NCBI GenBank assembly: GCA_021205485.1
Contig: JAJPXK010000092.1
Coordinates: 1,136 to 15,412 of the forward strand
Length of the DNA stretch: 14,277 nucleotides
Source: Clostridia bacterium
GTDB taxonomy: Bacteria; Bacillota; Clostridia; Christensenellales; Borkfalkiaceae
Direction: 5' to 3'
The notes below the pieces were generated by a model that saw only the letters and a list, made by a program, of their open reading frames with translations, had not been told where the DNA came from and did not search any database. Of this stretch, positions 1-7,061 are shown one piece after another. Position numbers and translations under genes: made by a program. Numbering within the stretch: the stretch's first letter is position 1; each line of letters begins with the position of its first letter.

Positions 1-1806
1 TCGCCCCTAACCCGCCACGACGCCGGACAAATAGACACCGCAATAGAACAGAGAGGAGGTTTGCAGACACCTGAGCCTTTCAAACGAGCCTTGCAGCCTT
101 TCGGCGGCATCCGCATGGCCGAAGAAGCTTTAAATATGTACGGCTACGAGATTGACCCTTCGGTAAAGGAGATATTCACCAAGTACCGCAAAACTCACAA
201 CGACGGTGTGTACGACGCGTACACGCCTGAAATGAGGCTCGCCCGCAGGGCTCATATCCTTACGGGGCTTCCCGACACTTACGGCAGAGGCAGGATAGTA
301 GGGGATTACCGCCGCGTCGCCCTTTACGGCACCGATTATCTGGCTGCCTGCAAAGAGCAGGATAAACTGCATTTAAACGGCAGCATGACGCCAGATAAAA
401 TCCGCGACAGGGAAGAACTTTCCGAGCAGATAAAGGCTTTAAAGGGGCTCGCCGCTATGGCGGCCAAGTACGGCTGCGACATAACCCGCCCCGCCGCCAA
501 CGCGAGGGAGGCCATTCAGTGGCTGTACTTCGGCTATTTAGGCGCCGTAAAGGAGCAGAATGGCGCGGCTATGTCTATAGGCAGGAACTCCACATTCCTC
601 GATATCTATATCCAGCGCGACATGGAAAGGGGCATACTTGACGAATTGCATGCTCAGGAACTTATAGACCAGTTTATTATGAAGCTCCGCATAATCAAAT
701 TTATGCGTATAAAGGAGTACAACGAACTTTTCTCTGGCGACCCTACCTGGGTAACCGAATCTATAGGCGGCATGGGCGCCGACGGCAGAACGCTTGTAAC
801 CAAAAATTCTTTCCGCGTTCTGCATACGCTGGAAAATTTAGGCCCCGCCCCCGAGCCTAACCTTACGGTGTTATGGTCGCAGAGGCTTCCCGCCAATTTC
901 AAGCGTTACTGCGCCGAAATATCCATAAAGACATCTGCCATACAGTACGAAAACGACGATCTTATGCTCCCCGAAATGGGCGACGACTACTGCATAGCCT
1001 GCTGCGTAAGCTGTATGCGTGTAGGCAAAGATATGCAGTTCTTCGGGGCGAGGGCAAACCTTGCGAAGTGCCTTTTATACGCTTTGAACGGCGGCGCTGA
1101 CGAGCTTTTATTGGATAAAAAGACGGGCAAACCCTTGCAGGTTTCCCCCGAATTTATGCCTGTGCTCGGCGACGGCCCGTTAGATTTTGACGACGTAATG
1201 AAAAAGTACGAAAATATGATGGACTGGCTCGCGGGGCTGTATGTAAATACCCTCAACGTCATCCATTATATGCACGACAAGTATTCCTACGAATCGCTTG
1301 AAATGGCCCTTCACGATACAAACGTAAGGCGGTTTTTCGCAACCGGCGTGGCCGGGCTTTCTTGCGCGGCGGATTCGCTTTCGGCTATAAAATACGCCAA
1401 AGTTTACCCTATCCGCAACGAGTACGGCATTATAACAGATTTTAGGACGGAGGGAGATTACCCTAAATACGGCAATAACGACGACAGGGCAGACGACCTT
1501 GCTGTATGGCTTGTAAAAACCTTTATGACCAAGGTAAAAAGCCACGCTACCTACCGCGGAAGCGTGCCTACGATGTCAGTTTTAACCATAACGTCCAACG
1601 TGGTTTACGGCAAAAAGACGGGCAACACCCCCGACGGAAGAAGGGCGGGCCAGCCCCTCGCCCCCGGGGCCAACCCTATGCACGGCAGGGATACAAACGG
1701 CGCTCTGGCCTCGTTAGAGTCGGTGGCAAAACTCCCCTACGAGTATTCCCGCGACGGTATTTCAAACACCTTCTCGGTAACGCCGTCATCCCTCGGCAAA
1801 AACTAA
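1..1806 (+). CDS. pflB: Pyruvate formate-lyase catalytic body, 5' partial, lacking the C-terminal glycyl-radical domain
   Basis: This is the catalytic barrel of formate C-acetyltransferase, which converts pyruvate and CoA to acetyl-CoA and formate in the anaerobic cytoplasm. The frame is open from base 1: codons 1-60 read SPLTRHDAGQIDTAIEQRGG, matching the family's HDAG region, so roughly 70-75 N-terminal residues lie outside the window. The TTG at 61 behind GAGGAGGT only resembles a start. Visible landmarks are GRGRIVGDYRRVALYG, the LWS tryptophan (codon 874-876), the adjacent catalytic cysteines (1000-1005, in IACCVSCM), FFGARANLAK and NTPDGRRAG. The reading frame stops at SSLGKN, the point where single-chain enzymes continue into the glycyl-radical domain. 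That missing domain is the next gene (1966-2199). Family identity is certain. That the two proteins form one enzyme is inferred. No activating-enzyme gene (pflA) is in the window. Confidence 0.95.
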   Translation, partial: SPLTRHDAGQIDTAIEQRGGLQTPEPFKRALQPFGGIRMAEEALNMYGYEIDPSVKEIFTKYRKTHNDGVYDAYTPEMRLARRAHILTGLPDTYGRGRIVGDYRRVALYGTDYLAACKEQDKLHLNGSMTPDKIRDREELSEQIKALKGLAAMAAKYGCDITRPAANAREAIQWLYFGYLGAVKEQNGAAMSIGRNSTFLDIYIQRDMERGILDELHAQELIDQFIMKLRIIKFMRIKEYNELFSGDPTWVTESIGGMGADGRTLVTKNSFRVLHTLENLGPAPEPNLTVLWSQRLPANFKRYCAEISIKTSAIQYENDDLMLPEMGDDYCIACCVSCMRVGKDMQFFGARANLAKCLLYALNGGADELLLDKKTGKPLQVSPEFMPVLGDGPLDFDDVMKKYENMMDWLAGLYVNTLNVIHYMHDKYSYESLEMALHDTNVRRFFATGVAGLSCAADSLSAIKYAKVYPIRNEYGIITDFRTEGDYPKYGNNDDRADDLAVWLVKTFMTKVKSHATYRGSVPTMSVLTITSNVVYGKKTGNTPDGRRAGQPLAPGANPMHGRDTNGALASLESVAKLPYEYSRDGISNTFSVTPSSLGKN

Positions 1807-1839
1807 TTGCCCCCGCAATATGCCTTAATTAAATAATAG

Positions 1840-1870
1840 AAATGACAGCAGCATTTTGTCATTTTTGCTT
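1840..1870 (+). other. Hairpin with T-rich tail between the two pyruvate formate-lyase genes
   Basis: AAATGACA (1840-1847) and TGTCATTT (1857-1864) form a perfect 8-bp stem with a 9-nt loop, followed by TTGCTTTTT. It resembles a weak intrinsic terminator or processing site, but the stem has only two G-C pairs, so termination is uncertain. It could set the ratio of the two subunits if they share a transcript. Confidence 0.4.
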
Positions 1871-1920
1871 TTTGTCATTCTGAGCGCAGTCGAAGAATCT
1901 CGCGAGCACTCGCGGCGACA
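1871..1920 (+). repeat. Intergenic repeat-like element (TGTCATTCTGAGCG family)
   Basis: The stretch beginning TTTGTCATTCTGAGCGCAG and running through GAAGAATCTCGCGAG resembles, from memory, a dispersed intergenic repeat seen in many gut bacterial genomes. It ends in the palindrome CGCGAG-CA-CTCGCG (1901-1914). No other good copy is present in this window, so the repeat status rests on recall. It occupies the gap between the two pyruvate formate-lyase genes. Confidence 0.5.
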
Positions 1921-1965
1921 GACTTCAGCATCGCATCACCCAAAAAACCAAAAGGAGAAAACACT

Positions 1966-2199
1966 ATGTCCGACAGAGTAGAAAATTTAGTAAATATGAT
2001 AGACGCCTACACTTTGAGCGGAGGGCACCATTTAAATGTTAACGTGTTCAGCCGCGACACTCTTTTAGACGCTCAGGCTCACCCCGAAAAATACCCTCAG
2101 CTTACCGTAAGGGTTTCGGGCTACGCAGTAAACTTCAACAAGCTTACCGCTGAGCACCAAAACGCAGTAATATCTCGTACCATTCACCAAAGTGTATAA
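1966..2199 (+). CDS. grcA: Free-standing glycyl-radical domain of pyruvate formate-lyase (GrcA-like small subunit)
   Basis: This 77-residue protein is the C-terminal domain of pyruvate formate-lyase. It carries HHLNVNV (21-27), HPEKYPQL (39-46) and the radical loop RVSGYAV (49-55), with Gly52 (codon 2119-2121) as the site of the stable radical. It starts at the ATG at 1966, with AAAGGAGA at 1951-1958 and about 8 nt spacing. Its first residues (SDRVENLVNMIDAY) match the segment that follows the LGK motif in single-chain enzymes, so together with the upstream gene it restores a complete sequence. E. coli GrcA/YfiD is a known spare radical domain of about 127 residues that rescues oxygen-damaged PFL. 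This one is shorter, has no N-terminal extension, and sits beside a PFL that lacks the domain altogether, so it is probably an obligate subunit rather than a repair part. A radical-SAM PFL activase encoded elsewhere would be needed. Confidence 0.92.
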   Translation: MSDRVENLVNMIDAYTLSGGHHLNVNVFSRDTLLDAQAHPEKYPQLTVRVSGYAVNFNKLTAEHQNAVISRTIHQSV

Positions 2200-2224
2200 A
2201 TTTTAAAATTTAATTAAAAATATA

Positions 2225-2253
2225 TAGACAAACTAAAAAAACGGTAATATAAT
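2225..2253 (+). promoter_or_regulatory. Sigma-A-type promoter of the trp operon
   Basis: TAGACA (2225-2230), a 17-nt spacer and a consensus TATAAT (2248-2253) place transcription start near 2260, just upstream of the T-box leader. The preceding sequence (2200-2224) is simply A/T-rich, and I see no strong terminator for the glycyl-radical gene there. Confidence 0.75.
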
Positions 2254-2259
2254 TTAACA

Positions 2260-2543
2260 CAATAAACCGATGAAGCGGAGATAAAAACGGAACGTGCATT
2301 CACAGAGAGTTCGGGGCGGTGGAATCCGGATAAAACGCAGTCTGTTAAATGGACCGCCGAGGGCGCGAGGGAAAGGCTTTAGGCCGAGTATGGCGCGACG
2401 TAGGGCAGTACGTAAGTCTGCAGAGATATGTTAGTATCTTATAAAGCGCATGCGTTACTATACGCGTGAAGCAAGGTGGCACCGCGAATTGTTATCAATC
2501 CGTCCTTGACATTATTTTTGTAATGTCACGGGCGGTTTTTTTT
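2260..2543 (+). ncRNA. T-box leader RNA, tryptophan-specific, controlling the trp operon
   Basis: This is a tRNA-sensing transcription attenuator. Stem I shows the AGAGAG bulge and the GGTGGAA distal loop closed by TTCGG/CCGGA (near 2299-2325). The specifier is read as TGG at 2350-2352, followed by ACCGCCGAG. The T-box AAGGTGGCACCGCG lies at 2473-2486. Its TGGC (2477-2480) can pair with the GCCA end of tRNA-Trp, whose discriminator base is G in bacteria. The antiterminator forms AAGG (2473-2476) with CCTT (2504-2507) and GCG (2484-2486) with CGT (2501-2503), around the 7-nt TGGCACC bulge. It uses the same bases as the 5' arm of the terminator, so the two are mutually exclusive. Uncharged tRNA-Trp should therefore allow read-through into trpE. 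Confidence 0.93.
2500..2543 (+). terminator. Intrinsic terminator of the trp T-box leader
   Basis: CCGTCC (2500-2505) pairs with GGGCGG (2530-2535), and TGACATTA (2507-2514) pairs with TAATGTCA (2521-2528), with one mismatch between the two helices. A run of eight T (2536-2543) follows. The 5' arm overlaps the antiterminator arm. Confidence 0.93.
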
Positions 2544-2565
2544 ATTGTCCGTGACGGGAGTAAAA

Positions 2566-4059
2566 ATGCCTTATCCCGATTTTTCTGAATTTAAAGCTTA
2601 CGCAGGCAAAAATTATAAAACCGTACCCGTGTGTACGGAGATGTATTCAGATATGTACACGCCCGTAAGCGTACTCAAAAAGCTTAAAAATATAAGCCCG
2701 CACTGTTTTATTTTGGAAAGTTCAGAGGATGCCATGCGGTGGGGCAGGTATTCATTTCTCGGTTTTGAGCCCTCTTTAGAGTTAAGCTGCAAAAACGGCG
2801 TTTTAGCGATAAAAAAAGGTCAAAATACCGAAGTCTACAAAACTTCAACCCCGTACGACTTTGTAAGAAAGATAGTGGCTGACAATAAATCCCCCGAAAT
2901 CGAGGGGCTGCCGCCCTTTACGGGAGGGCTCGTCGGGTATTTCTCTTACGACTATATAAAGTACGCCGAACCCTGTTTAAATCTTACAGCGTCAGACGAC
3001 GCGCACTTTAAAGATATGGACCTGATGCTCTTCGATCAGGTTATAGCGTTTGACAATCTGCGGCAAAAAATAATTTTAATAGTCTCGGTAAGTACTCGCG
3101 GCAATCTTTATAATAACTATAAAGAGGGCGAAAAGAGGCTTTCAAGATTAAAGGAGATTATACAAAACGGCAGTTTTGCGGAAGATACGCCTTTTAAGCT
3201 TAAAAGCGCTTTTAAACCGCGATTTTCTCAAAAAGAGTACTGCGGCATGGTAGAAAAGGCAAAAAATTATATATACGAAGGCGATATCTTTCAGGTGGTT
3301 TTGGCAAATCGTATGGAAGCCGAAATGGAGGGCAGTCTTCTTGACGTCTACCGAATGCTGCGTACAATAAACCCCTCGCCATATATGTTTTACTTTTCTG
3401 GTACAGACATACAGCTTGCGGGGGCGTCGCCCGAAACTTTGGTAAAGCTTATAAAGGGCGTCCTGAATACCTATCCGCTTGCAGGCTCCCGCCCGAGGGG
3501 CAAGACCGAGGAAGAGGATAAAAATCTTGAAAAAGAACTTTTATCTGACGAAAAGGAGCTTGCCGAACACAATATGCTTGTGGATCTCGGCAGAAACGAC
3601 ATAGGCAAGGTGGCAAAGCTCGGCACTGTTGCGTTGGAAAAATATATGGCGATAGAAAGATATTCGCATATTATGCACATTGGCTCTACCGTGAGGGGCG
3701 AACTCGCCGAAGATAAAGATTTTATCGATACAATTAATTCGATTCTGCCGGCAGGCACGCTGTCAGGCGCCCCTAAAATAAGGGCTTGCGAAATTATAGA
3801 CGAACTTGAGGGCTGCCGCAGGGGAATATACGGCGGAGCGGTAGGATATATATCCTTCACCGGCGACCTTGACACCTGTATATCGATAAGAATGGCTTAC
3901 GCAAAAAACGGCAGCGTATACGTCTGCTCGGGCGCGGGCATTGTCGCCGACAGCGTTCCCGAAAAGGAATACGCCGAGTGTATAAACAAAGCGGCGGCAA
4001 CCATAAAAGCCTGCGAATACGCCGACGGAGGATTGGAAAATGATTGTTTTGATAGATAA
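2566..4059 (+). CDS. trpE: Anthranilate synthase component I
   Basis: TrpE is the chorismate-binding subunit that makes anthranilate, using ammonia supplied by TrpG; this is the first committed step to tryptophan. The chosen ATG at 2566 gives 497 residues, with GGGAG at 2556-2560 in front. An upstream in-frame TTG at 2545 sits too close to the terminator T-run to be convincing. The N-terminal regulatory region has the LESSE motif (about residues 50-54) linked in the family to tryptophan feedback inhibition, then GRYSFLGFEP. The C-terminal chorismate domain shows GDIFQVVLANR, SPYMFYF, LAGASPETLVKL, PLAGSRPRGKT, LVDLGRNDIG, TLSGAPKIRACEIID and GGAVGYISFTGDLDTCISIR. Length is normal for the family. 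It is the first gene after the T-box and overlaps trpG by 20 nt, suggesting coupled translation of the two subunits. A para-aminobenzoate synthase is excluded by the operon context and the LESSE motif. Confidence 0.97.
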   Translation: MPYPDFSEFKAYAGKNYKTVPVCTEMYSDMYTPVSVLKKLKNISPHCFILESSEDAMRWGRYSFLGFEPSLELSCKNGVLAIKKGQNTEVYKTSTPYDFVRKIVADNKSPEIEGLPPFTGGLVGYFSYDYIKYAEPCLNLTASDDAHFKDMDLMLFDQVIAFDNLRQKIILIVSVSTRGNLYNNYKEGEKRLSRLKEIIQNGSFAEDTPFKLKSAFKPRFSQKEYCGMVEKAKNYIYEGDIFQVVLANRMEAEMEGSLLDVYRMLRTINPSPYMFYFSGTDIQLAGASPETLVKLIKGVLNTYPLAGSRPRGKTEEEDKNLEKELLSDEKELAEHNMLVDLGRNDIGKVAKLGTVALEKYMAIERYSHIMHIGSTVRGELAEDKDFIDTINSILPAGTLSGAPKIRACEIIDELEGCRRGIYGGAVGYISFTGDLDTCISIRMAYAKNGSVYVCSGAGIVADSVPEKEYAECINKAAATIKACEYADGGLENDCFDR

Positions 4060-4606
4060 TTACGACAGTTTTTCTTACAATTTATATCAGCTAATCGGCG
4101 AACAGTACCCCGATATCAAGGTTGTACGCAATAATAAGATGACTGTTAAAGAGATTGAAAATCTGAACCCTCTTGCAATAGTTCTGTCTCCCGGGCCGGG
4201 GAAACCTGAAAACGCGGGCGTATGTATAGAGGTTGTACAAAAGTTAGGCTCAAAAATTCCTGTACTCGGCGTGTGCTTAGGGCATCAGGCCATATGCAAG
4301 GCGTATGGCGGCGAGGTCGGCTACGCGGGGCGGATAATGCACGGCAAGCAGTCTAAAGTATACGTCACGGGCGGCAAGCTTTTCGGCGGTTTAGGACCAA
4401 GCTTTCTCGCGGGAAGGTATCATTCGTTAGAGGCGACTTTAATACCTGATGACCTTTTTGTCACCGCCCGAACAAAGGAAGGTGAGGTTATGGCGGTGGA
4501 GCATAAAAGCTATCCCGTTTACGGCCTGCAGTTCCACCCCGAATCTATACTTACCCCCGACGGCAAGACAATACTTAAAAATTTTTTAAAACTGGCAGGT
4601 GTTTAA
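4040..4606 (+). CDS. trpG: Anthranilate synthase component II, glutamine amidotransferase
   Basis: TrpG is a class I glutamine amidotransferase that hydrolyses glutamine and passes ammonia to TrpE. The protein has 188 residues, normal for a stand-alone TrpG. It shows LSPGPGKPENAG (49-60), the nucleophile loop GVCLGHQAIC with Cys79, and the rest of the triad in LQFHPESI (His166, Glu168). The ATG at 4040 lies inside the end of trpE, with GGAGGA at 4027-4032. In many Bacillota one TrpG also serves the folate pathway as PabA. I cannot tell whether that holds here, because no pabB is in view. The gene is separate from trpD, unlike the E. coli trpGD fusion. Confidence 0.96.
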   Translation: MIVLIDNYDSFSYNLYQLIGEQYPDIKVVRNNKMTVKEIENLNPLAIVLSPGPGKPENAGVCIEVVQKLGSKIPVLGVCLGHQAICKAYGGEVGYAGRIMHGKQSKVYVTGGKLFGGLGPSFLAGRYHSLEATLIPDDLFVTARTKEGEVMAVEHKSYPVYGLQFHPESILTPDGKTILKNFLKLAGV

Positions 4607-4607
4607 A

Positions 4608-5621
4608 ATGATTAAAGAAGCGATACAAAAATTGGTAAACAAACAAAATTTATCTTACGACGAGGCCTACGCTGTAATGGACGAAATTATGTCTGGCGAG
4701 GCTTCAGAAGTCCAGTTGAGTTCATATCTTACAGCCCTCGCCATGAAGGGCGAAACGGTAGAGGAGATAACGGCTTCGGCAAAGGCTATGCGTTTCCACG
4801 GGCAGAAATTAAACTGCAACGCCGAGGCTTTGGAAATTGTCGGCACAGGCGGCGACGGAGCGGGCTCGTTCAACATATCCACAACGTCATCTTTTGTAAT
4901 TTCTGCGGGCGGAGTCGCTGTGGCGAAGCATGGCAACAGGGCGGCGTCCAGCAAATGCGGGGCGGCGGACGTGTTAGAGGCGTTAGGGGCAAATATCTCC
5001 CTTTCACCGGAAAAAAGCGTGTATCTGCTTGAAAATTTAGGAATATGTTTCCTGTTCGCTCAGGTTTACCATACCGCGATGAGGTATGTGGCTCCCGTCC
5101 GCAAAGAACTCGGCATACGCACAGTCTTCAATATTTTAGGGCCGCTTTCAAACCCCGCGAACGCCTCTATGGAGCTAATGGGCGTATACGACTTGTCTCT
5201 GTTGCGTCCGCTTGCCGAGGTGCTTGCAAACTTAGGCGTAAAAAGCGGCATGGTTGTATACGGCCGCGACAAATTGGATGAAATTTCTGCAAGTTCTCCT
5301 ACAGCGGTATGCGAAATTAAGGATGGTAAATTCCGTGAATATGAAATTTGCCCCGAAGATTTCGGCTTCGCCCGCTGCAAAAAGGAGGAACTTTCGGGCG
5401 GAACCAAAGAGCAAAACGCAAAAATCACTGTAGATATCCTTTCGGGCAAAGAGAGAGGGGCCAAACGTACGGCCGTGCTTTTAAACAGCGGCGCCGCCCT
5501 GTATATAGCGGGCAAAGCGGGTACCATAGCTGAAGGCGTACGCCTTGCCGAAAGACTTATAGACGACGGCTCGGCTAAAGAAAAAATGGATAGGTTTATA
5601 AAACTTTCAAACTCAGTTTAA
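4608..5621 (+). CDS. trpD: Anthranilate phosphoribosyltransferase
   Basis: TrpD transfers phosphoribose from PRPP to anthranilate. From the ATG at 4608 it has 337 residues, typical for the family. It has the PRPP-binding GTGGDGAGSFNIST (79-92) and the KHGN loop (107-110) followed by RAASSKCGAADVLEALG. Further motifs are GPLSNPA and VYGRDKLDEIS. The start is one base after the trpG stop. An in-frame GTG at 4599, which would overlap trpG by 8 nt, is the alternative, and neither has a strong ribosome binding site, so translation is probably coupled to trpG. Family usage in the KHGN loop is often SSKSGSAD; here it reads SSKCGAAD, a mild substitution that I would not take as loss of function. Confidence 0.96.
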   Translation: MIKEAIQKLVNKQNLSYDEAYAVMDEIMSGEASEVQLSSYLTALAMKGETVEEITASAKAMRFHGQKLNCNAEALEIVGTGGDGAGSFNISTTSSFVISAGGVAVAKHGNRAASSKCGAADVLEALGANISLSPEKSVYLLENLGICFLFAQVYHTAMRYVAPVRKELGIRTVFNILGPLSNPANASMELMGVYDLSLLRPLAEVLANLGVKSGMVVYGRDKLDEISASSPTAVCEIKDGKFREYEICPEDFGFARCKKEELSGGTKEQNAKITVDILSGKERGAKRTAVLLNSGAALYIAGKAGTIAEGVRLAERLIDDGSAKEKMDRFIKLSNSV

Positions 5622-5655
5622 GGTAAGTTTAAACGACGCGTAATAAGGTTGTAAT

Positions 5656-6456
5656 ATGATATTAGACGAAATAGCCGCGAAAACCAGAGATCGTATACGG
5701 CAAAAAGAACAATTATATCCTCTAAGCGAGGCAAAAAGGCTTGCGGAAGACATCGCAGGCAGAGAATTTTCCTCAAACGGCTTTAACTTCCCCTTTGAAA
5801 GGGCTTTAAAGCAGGACGGAATTTCATTTATCTGCGAGGTGAAAAGGGCTTCCCCGTCAAAGGGGGTAATAGCGGAGGATTTTCCTTATCTTGATATAGC
5901 TAAGGAATATGAGCTTGCGGGCGCCTCAGCCCTGTCAGTACTCACCGAGCCATACTATTTTAAGGGGAGCGACAGCTATCTGAAAGAAATTTCTGCGGCC
6001 GTAAAAATACCGATTTTACGCAAAGATTTCACGGTGTCACCCTATATGATATACGAGGCTAAAATACTCGGCGCGTCGGCTGTGCTTTTAATCTGTTCAA
6101 TACTGTCCGGGCCGCAGATTAAAGAATATATCGGCATATGCGACAGCTTAGGGCTTTCAGCTTTAACAGAAGCTCATTCCGAGGCCGAGGTAAACGCCGC
6201 CCTTTCGTGCGGAGCGAGGATAATAGGCGTAAATAACCGCGATTTAAAAACTTTTGAGGTTGATACGACAACTTCTGTAAAGCTAAGGCATCTTGTTCCC
6301 GAAGATGTGATTTTCGTATCGGAAAGCGGCATAAAGACGGCAGAGGATATAAAAAAGCTTAAAGAATGCGGCGTAAACGGCGTGCTTATCGGCGAAACGC
6401 TTATGCGAAGTAAAGATAAAAAGGCGGCTTTAAAGGCCCTGAAGGGTGAGGTATGA
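5656..6456 (+). CDS. trpC: Indole-3-glycerol phosphate synthase
   Basis: TrpC closes the indole ring, converting CdRP to indole-3-glycerol phosphate. The protein is a single-domain beta/alpha barrel of 266 residues. Key segments are FICEVKRASPSKG (with Lys63), LTEPYYFKGSDSYL, ILRKDF (with Lys123 in the position of the general acid), ALTEAHSEAEV (Glu172), GVNNRDLKTF, SESGI (222-226) and GVNGVLIGETLMRS, the phosphate-binding end. A 34-nt gap separates it from trpD, and only a weak AAGG precedes the ATG. It overlaps trpF by 4 nt (ATGA). It is not fused to trpF, in contrast to the E. coli arrangement. Confidence 0.97.
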   Translation: MILDEIAAKTRDRIRQKEQLYPLSEAKRLAEDIAGREFSSNGFNFPFERALKQDGISFICEVKRASPSKGVIAEDFPYLDIAKEYELAGASALSVLTEPYYFKGSDSYLKEISAAVKIPILRKDFTVSPYMIYEAKILGASAVLLICSILSGPQIKEYIGICDSLGLSALTEAHSEAEVNAALSCGARIIGVNNRDLKTFEVDTTTSVKLRHLVPEDVIFVSESGIKTAEDIKKLKECGVNGVLIGETLMRSKDKKAALKALKGEV

Positions 6457-7061
6457 CCAGGATAAAAATTTGCGGTCTTTCCCGCAAAAGGGATATAGAC
6501 TATGTAAACGAAGCTTTGCCAGATTATGTCGGCTTTGTGTTCGCCCCGAGCAGGAGGCGGGTATCTTACGAAAAGGCGGTCGGGCTTAAAAAAATGCTCG
6601 ACAGGTACATCAAAGCGGTCGGCGTTTTTGCAGACGCCCCTCAGGACGAAATTTTAAGACTTTGTGACGGCGGCGTAATAGATATCGTACAGCTCCACGG
6701 GACTGAAATGCCCGAATACGCCTGTAAACTTAAATCATACGGTTGCACGGTAATCAAGGCCATCTCTATGCAGGGGCAAAATACCGAAAGGGAGCTTAAA
6801 ATCTGGGAACAGACCGACGTAGACTATCTGCTTCTGGATAACGGCAGGGGCGGCACGGGCGAAAGTTTTGATTATTCGCTTATAGGGGAAAGGACGAAGC
6901 CGTTTTTTCTCGCAGGCGGGCTCACGCCCGAAAATATACAAAAGGCTGTAAATGAGGTAAAGCCGTACGCTGTGGATTTAAGCAGCGGCGTGGAAACTCA
7001 AGGGCTGAAAAACAGAAAAAAAATAATTGACGCGGTGCGGAGTGTAAGAAATTATGAGTAA
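6453..7061 (+). CDS. trpF: Phosphoribosylanthranilate isomerase
   Basis: TrpF performs the Amadori rearrangement of phosphoribosylanthranilate to CdRP. It has 202 residues, normal length. The KICGL motif carries the catalytic base Cys7, and LLLDN carries the catalytic acid Asp129. GFVFAPSRRRV, VQLHGTE, FLAGGLTPENI and VDLSSGVET are typical substrate and phosphate-binding segments. The start overlaps trpC by ATGA, with GGGTGAGG in front as ribosome binding site. The 3' end overlaps trpB by 8 nt. The order C then F keeps consecutive enzymes adjacent, although TrpF acts before TrpC. Confidence 0.96.
   Translation: MTRIKICGLSRKRDIDYVNEALPDYVGFVFAPSRRRVSYEKAVGLKKMLDRYIKAVGVFADAPQDEILRLCDGGVIDIVQLHGTEMPEYACKLKSYGCTVIKAISMQGQNTERELKIWEQTDVDYLLLDNGRGGTGESFDYSLIGERTKPFFLAGGLTPENIQKAVNEVKPYAVDLSSGVETQGLKNRKKIIDAVRSVRNYE

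Noticed and set aside
53..63. Possible start of pyruvate formate-lyase at TTG 61 behind GAGGAGGT
   Set aside because: The frame is open to base 1, and its translation upstream of 61 matches the conserved HDAG region of the family, so this is internal coding sequence and the true start lies outside the window.
1804..1806. Pyruvate formate-lyase stop as a simple frameshift or nonsense mutation
   Set aside because: The next 159 bp do not encode family sequence in any frame, and the remaining domain restarts at an ATG with a good ribosome binding site, so a clean split fits better than a point lesion or pseudogene.
2545..2565. Upstream TTG start for trpE
   Set aside because: It begins directly after the leader terminator T-run with no ribosome binding site, while the ATG at 2566 has GGGAG at a normal distance and fits the family N terminus.
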